A stretch of DNA of 15,076 nucleotides, from assembly GCA_026989715.1 (NCBI GenBank), contig JALSIU010000235.1:1-15076 (forward strand), in the 5' to 3' direction. Origin of the DNA: Methylomonas sp. Its GTDB lineage: Bacteria; Pseudomonadota; Gammaproteobacteria; Methylococcales; Methylomonadaceae. Of this stretch, positions 13,479-15,076 are shown in pieces; the stretch's first letter is position 1, and each line of letters starts with the position of its first letter. A model generated the notes under the pieces. The model was not told where the DNA came from. It searched no databases and worked only from the letters and a program-made list of their open reading frames with translations. The position numbers were made by a program, and so were the translations under genes.

Positions 13479-14291
13479 TTAAGCCTTTACCGCCACCGCT
13501 TCACACCGTGCGCGGGCACAATAGGCTTCTGGCCGTGCTGCCCAATCAGTAAATGCTTGCATAAAAATATTTAGTTCATTTTCGCTTGCTAGCTGATGTT
13601 CTAAAATAAGGTTTTTATGTAAACTGCCCATAAAATCAATCCAAAAGCGAGCATAATCGCTCACTTCTTGCGCACTGGTGAACATATCAAAGCTCGCACT
13701 TAACGATAGCGGGCTGAAGCCCTGTGCTAGTAATTGGCCTTTTTGTTCACGTCCAAAAGCAATATTCGCACCATTTAAAGCAAAGACTTGATAGATTAAG
13801 TTCCAGGCGGCATCTAGCGTGCTATTACGTGGGTAGATAATATCTGCATACATATCTGCATCACGCAACGCCACAATGCCTTCAGGCTTTAATACGCGAG
13901 AAATTTCCTGCAAGGCTTTTTCAGGGTTAGGAATGTGGTATAGCACTGCATGTGCCAACACGCAGTCAAAATATTGTTCGGGGAAAGGAAGGGAGAAGAC
14001 TGAACCTTGTAAAAATTGCACATTATCTAAACCACATTGTTCAGCTTGTTCTTGTGCGGCGGCTAATTGTCCCGCTTGGATATCCATACCTATGATATTG
14101 CCTGTTTTTTGCAGACGTTTCGCTAAATCTAAGCTTAAAGAGCCAGGCCCGCAACCACAATCTAAAATAGACATATCATCGCGTAAATACGGTAGCAAAA
14201 AAGCCCCTTCGCGTGCAATTGTACGCGTACTAAACTGGCTTAATGTATGGTTGCTGTAGCCTCCGGAATAATTTAAATTTTGACCCGTCAT
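13479..14291 (-). CDS. Class I SAM-dependent methyltransferase
   Basis: Rossmann-fold methyltransferase of 270 residues resembling the Methyltransf_11/UbiE-like group. Motif I, the SAM-binding loop, is ILDCGCGPGSLSLDLA (42-57). The acidic end of strand two is MDIQ (69-72), with Asp70 expected to hold the SAM ribose. LPFPEQYFDCVLAHAVLYHIPNPEKAL (101-127) covers motifs II and post-motif II, followed by EISRVLKPEGIVALRD (129-144). The C-terminal part is helical and probably forms the substrate pocket. The acceptor is unknown; small molecules or quinone-like lipids are typical for relatives. The start at 14291 has a strong ribosome site (AAGGA, 6 bp upstream) and begins just before conserved sequence; the in-frame region further upstream looks like leader. 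A hairpin in the leader suggests attenuation. Confidence 0.85.
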   Translation of the reverse strand: MTGQNLNYSGGYSNHTLSQFSTRTIAREGAFLLPYLRDDMSILDCGCGPGSLSLDLAKRLQKTGNIIGMDIQAGQLAAAQEQAEQCGLDNVQFLQGSVFSLPFPEQYFDCVLAHAVLYHIPNPEKALQEISRVLKPEGIVALRDADMYADIIYPRNSTLDAAWNLIYQVFALNGANIAFGREQKGQLLAQGFSPLSLSASFDMFTSAQEVSDYARFWIDFMGSLHKNLILEHQLASENELNIFMQAFTDWAARPEAYCARARCEAVAVKA

Positions 14292-14374
14292 GTGAAGTCC
14301 TTTTTTTCTATAAAAGTAAAGGATAGCATAGCATATAAGCTGTTGGCCTTTGAGTGTAGGCGAGTAGATGCGAT

Positions 14375-14399
14375 AAAAAAGGACATAAGTCCCTTTTTT
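14375..14399 (-). terminator. Terminator-like hairpin in the methyltransferase leader
   Basis: On the minus strand GGAC-TTAT-GTCC forms a 4-bp stem followed directly by six T and preceded by six A, which can extend the stem past one bulged G. It lies 84 bp upstream of the methyltransferase start and downstream of its candidate promoter, so it would act as an attenuator. No other minus-strand gene ends here. Its GTCCTTTTTT arm is also fully complementary to the ribosome site at 14297-14306. Confidence 0.55.
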
Positions 14400-14423
14400 A
14401 TTCACCCTTATGGCCACGTATGC

Positions 14424-14453
14424 ATTAAAGTAAACGGTATAAACTAGATCCAA
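14424..14453 (-). promoter_or_regulatory. Candidate methyltransferase promoter
   Basis: The minus strand has TTGGAT (14453-14448) and TTTAAT (14429-14424, five of six to the -10) with an 18-bp spacer. Transcription would start near 14417, giving a leader of about 126 nt. Between this promoter and the gene at 14708 the DNA is AT-rich, with four ACTAG motifs (14443-14506) and a small CCC/GGG-rich stretch (14621-14645) but no coding sequence that I can support. Confidence 0.4.
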
Positions 14454-14707
14454 CTTTAAGGCGATATCACTAGGGTGACATATTATAGTTACTAGGTTCA
14501 TACTAGATAGAAAAGCTTATTTTTGCCTAAAATAAACTTAAGTAATTGATTGTTATATTGATATATAAGTATTTTGTAATATTGTTTTGTCTAGGAACGA
14601 AGTACTTAAGGTGTTACTATCCCAAGACCCCTAAACGGGAGAGGGTTTGTATTAAATTCATCGGCTATTTGCAGCCTTTATAAAAATAAATATTAAAAGG
14701 AAAAAAC

Positions 14708-15076
14708 ATGTTATTACGCCTATTTATGTTCGTATGCTTTTTTTATGCTAACTCTCTACTCGCGGGTAGTACGCAGCCTTCTGTTGCGATTAAAGACCCA
14801 TTAGTGGGTGCCGGTGTTTCTAGTAATCTGAAAAAAATACTTGACCTGGATCAAATTCGCCGTGAAATGGAAGCGTCGTTTAGAGCCACGCGCAAGTTTA
14901 GAGTGCTTAGCCGTGATAAAGCAACGCTAGGGGCATTATTAGAAGAACAAAACTTTGCGCAATCAGACTTTGCCAAAGGCGATGCCGCCGCTACAGGTGA
15001 GCTCAGCAATGCTAATTATTTAATTCTGCCAACGGTTACTGATTTTAAATTCTACCGTTCGCACAAAGCCCTCCCC
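14708..15076 (+). CDS. Exported protein with CsgG/LpoB-like domain (partial, N-terminus)
   Basis: Open from the ATG at 14708 to the window end: 123 codons with no stop. AAAGGA about 8 bp upstream makes a good ribosome site. The protein starts with a signal peptide (MLLRLFMFVCFFYANSLLAG) with a probable signal peptidase I site after SLLA; no lipobox cysteine is present. Residues about 50-115 read like the CsgG/LpoB family fold: a helix DQIRREMEASFRAT, then the strand KFRVLSRD, the helix LGALLEEQNFAQSDF, and after a Gly/Ala stretch the strand ANYLILPTVTDFKFY. This matches the family pattern in which a protein defines 'sgrF.vvdR' followed by 'Eq' and a second strand. Members include curli secretion subunits, penicillin-binding-protein activators and envelope proteins of unknown role. 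Which one this is requires the missing C-terminus. Confidence 0.6.
   Translation, partial: MLLRLFMFVCFFYANSLLAGSTQPSVAIKDPLVGAGVSSNLKKILDLDQIRREMEASFRATRKFRVLSRDKATLGALLEEQNFAQSDFAKGDAAATGELSNANYLILPTVTDFKFYRSHKALP

Noticed and set aside
14292..14501. In-frame extension of the methyltransferase by 70 codons
   Set aside because: It crosses a candidate promoter and a terminator-like hairpin, its peptide does not look conserved, and the internal ATG at 14291 has a strong ribosome site.
1..15076. CRISPR arrays, tRNA or rRNA genes, prophage genes, toxin-antitoxin pairs, retron or transposase genes
   Set aside because: No regularly spaced repeats, no tRNA cloverleaf, and no protein with the relevant motifs were seen on either strand.

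Overview
This looks like chromosomal DNA from an AT-rich gammaproteobacterium. AspS, MlaA, RNase T, class II PyrC, CpdA and FlgL all resemble gammaproteobacterial versions. A serine-glyoxylate aminotransferase next to a 2-hydroxyacid dehydrogenase of the hydroxypyruvate/glyoxylate reductase type suggests a methylotroph, possibly a gamma-methanotroph (Methylococcales). No diagnostic C1-oxidation gene (pmo, mxa, xox) is present, so that placement is an inference.

Layout. (1) 1-153, plus strand: C-terminal end of a membrane protein, convergent with and overlapping the next gene. (2) 127-3520, minus strand: serine-glyoxylate aminotransferase, then the dehydrogenase, then a membrane fatty acid desaturase. 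An intrinsic terminator lies inside this group, after the aminotransferase. (3) 3627-4268 minus: RNase T, divergent from mlaA (4359-5141 plus). (4) 5192-6822 minus: pyrC followed 5 bp later by a DedA membrane protein. (5) 6987-11716 plus: fmdB-type zinc ribbon, aspS, nadA and a lone flgL, each with its own intergenic leader. (6) 11728-14291 minus: cpdA, a small exported helical-repeat protein and a SAM-dependent methyltransferase. (7) 14708 to the window end, plus: start of an exported protein with a CsgG/LpoB-like domain.

How the genes work together. The aminotransferase makes hydroxypyruvate and glycine from serine and glyoxylate, and the dehydrogenase could reduce the hydroxypyruvate. These are consecutive steps of the serine cycle. 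MlaA, DedA and the desaturase all concern membrane lipids but are not one operon. The remainder is mostly housekeeping: pyrimidine and NAD synthesis, tRNA charging, RNA maturation and cAMP turnover.

I found no prophage, CRISPR array, intact insertion sequence, RNA gene or defence system. The unexplained signals are in the gaps. They are a methyltransferase leader whose terminator-like hairpin can also pair with the ribosome binding site, a run of ACTAG motifs upstream of it, two consecutive long hairpins at 13342-13460, a perfect 18-bp palindrome at the start of the aminotransferase transcript, and a dyad over the candidate aspS promoter. AspRS carries residues typical of the non-discriminating, tRNA-Asn-mischarging form.
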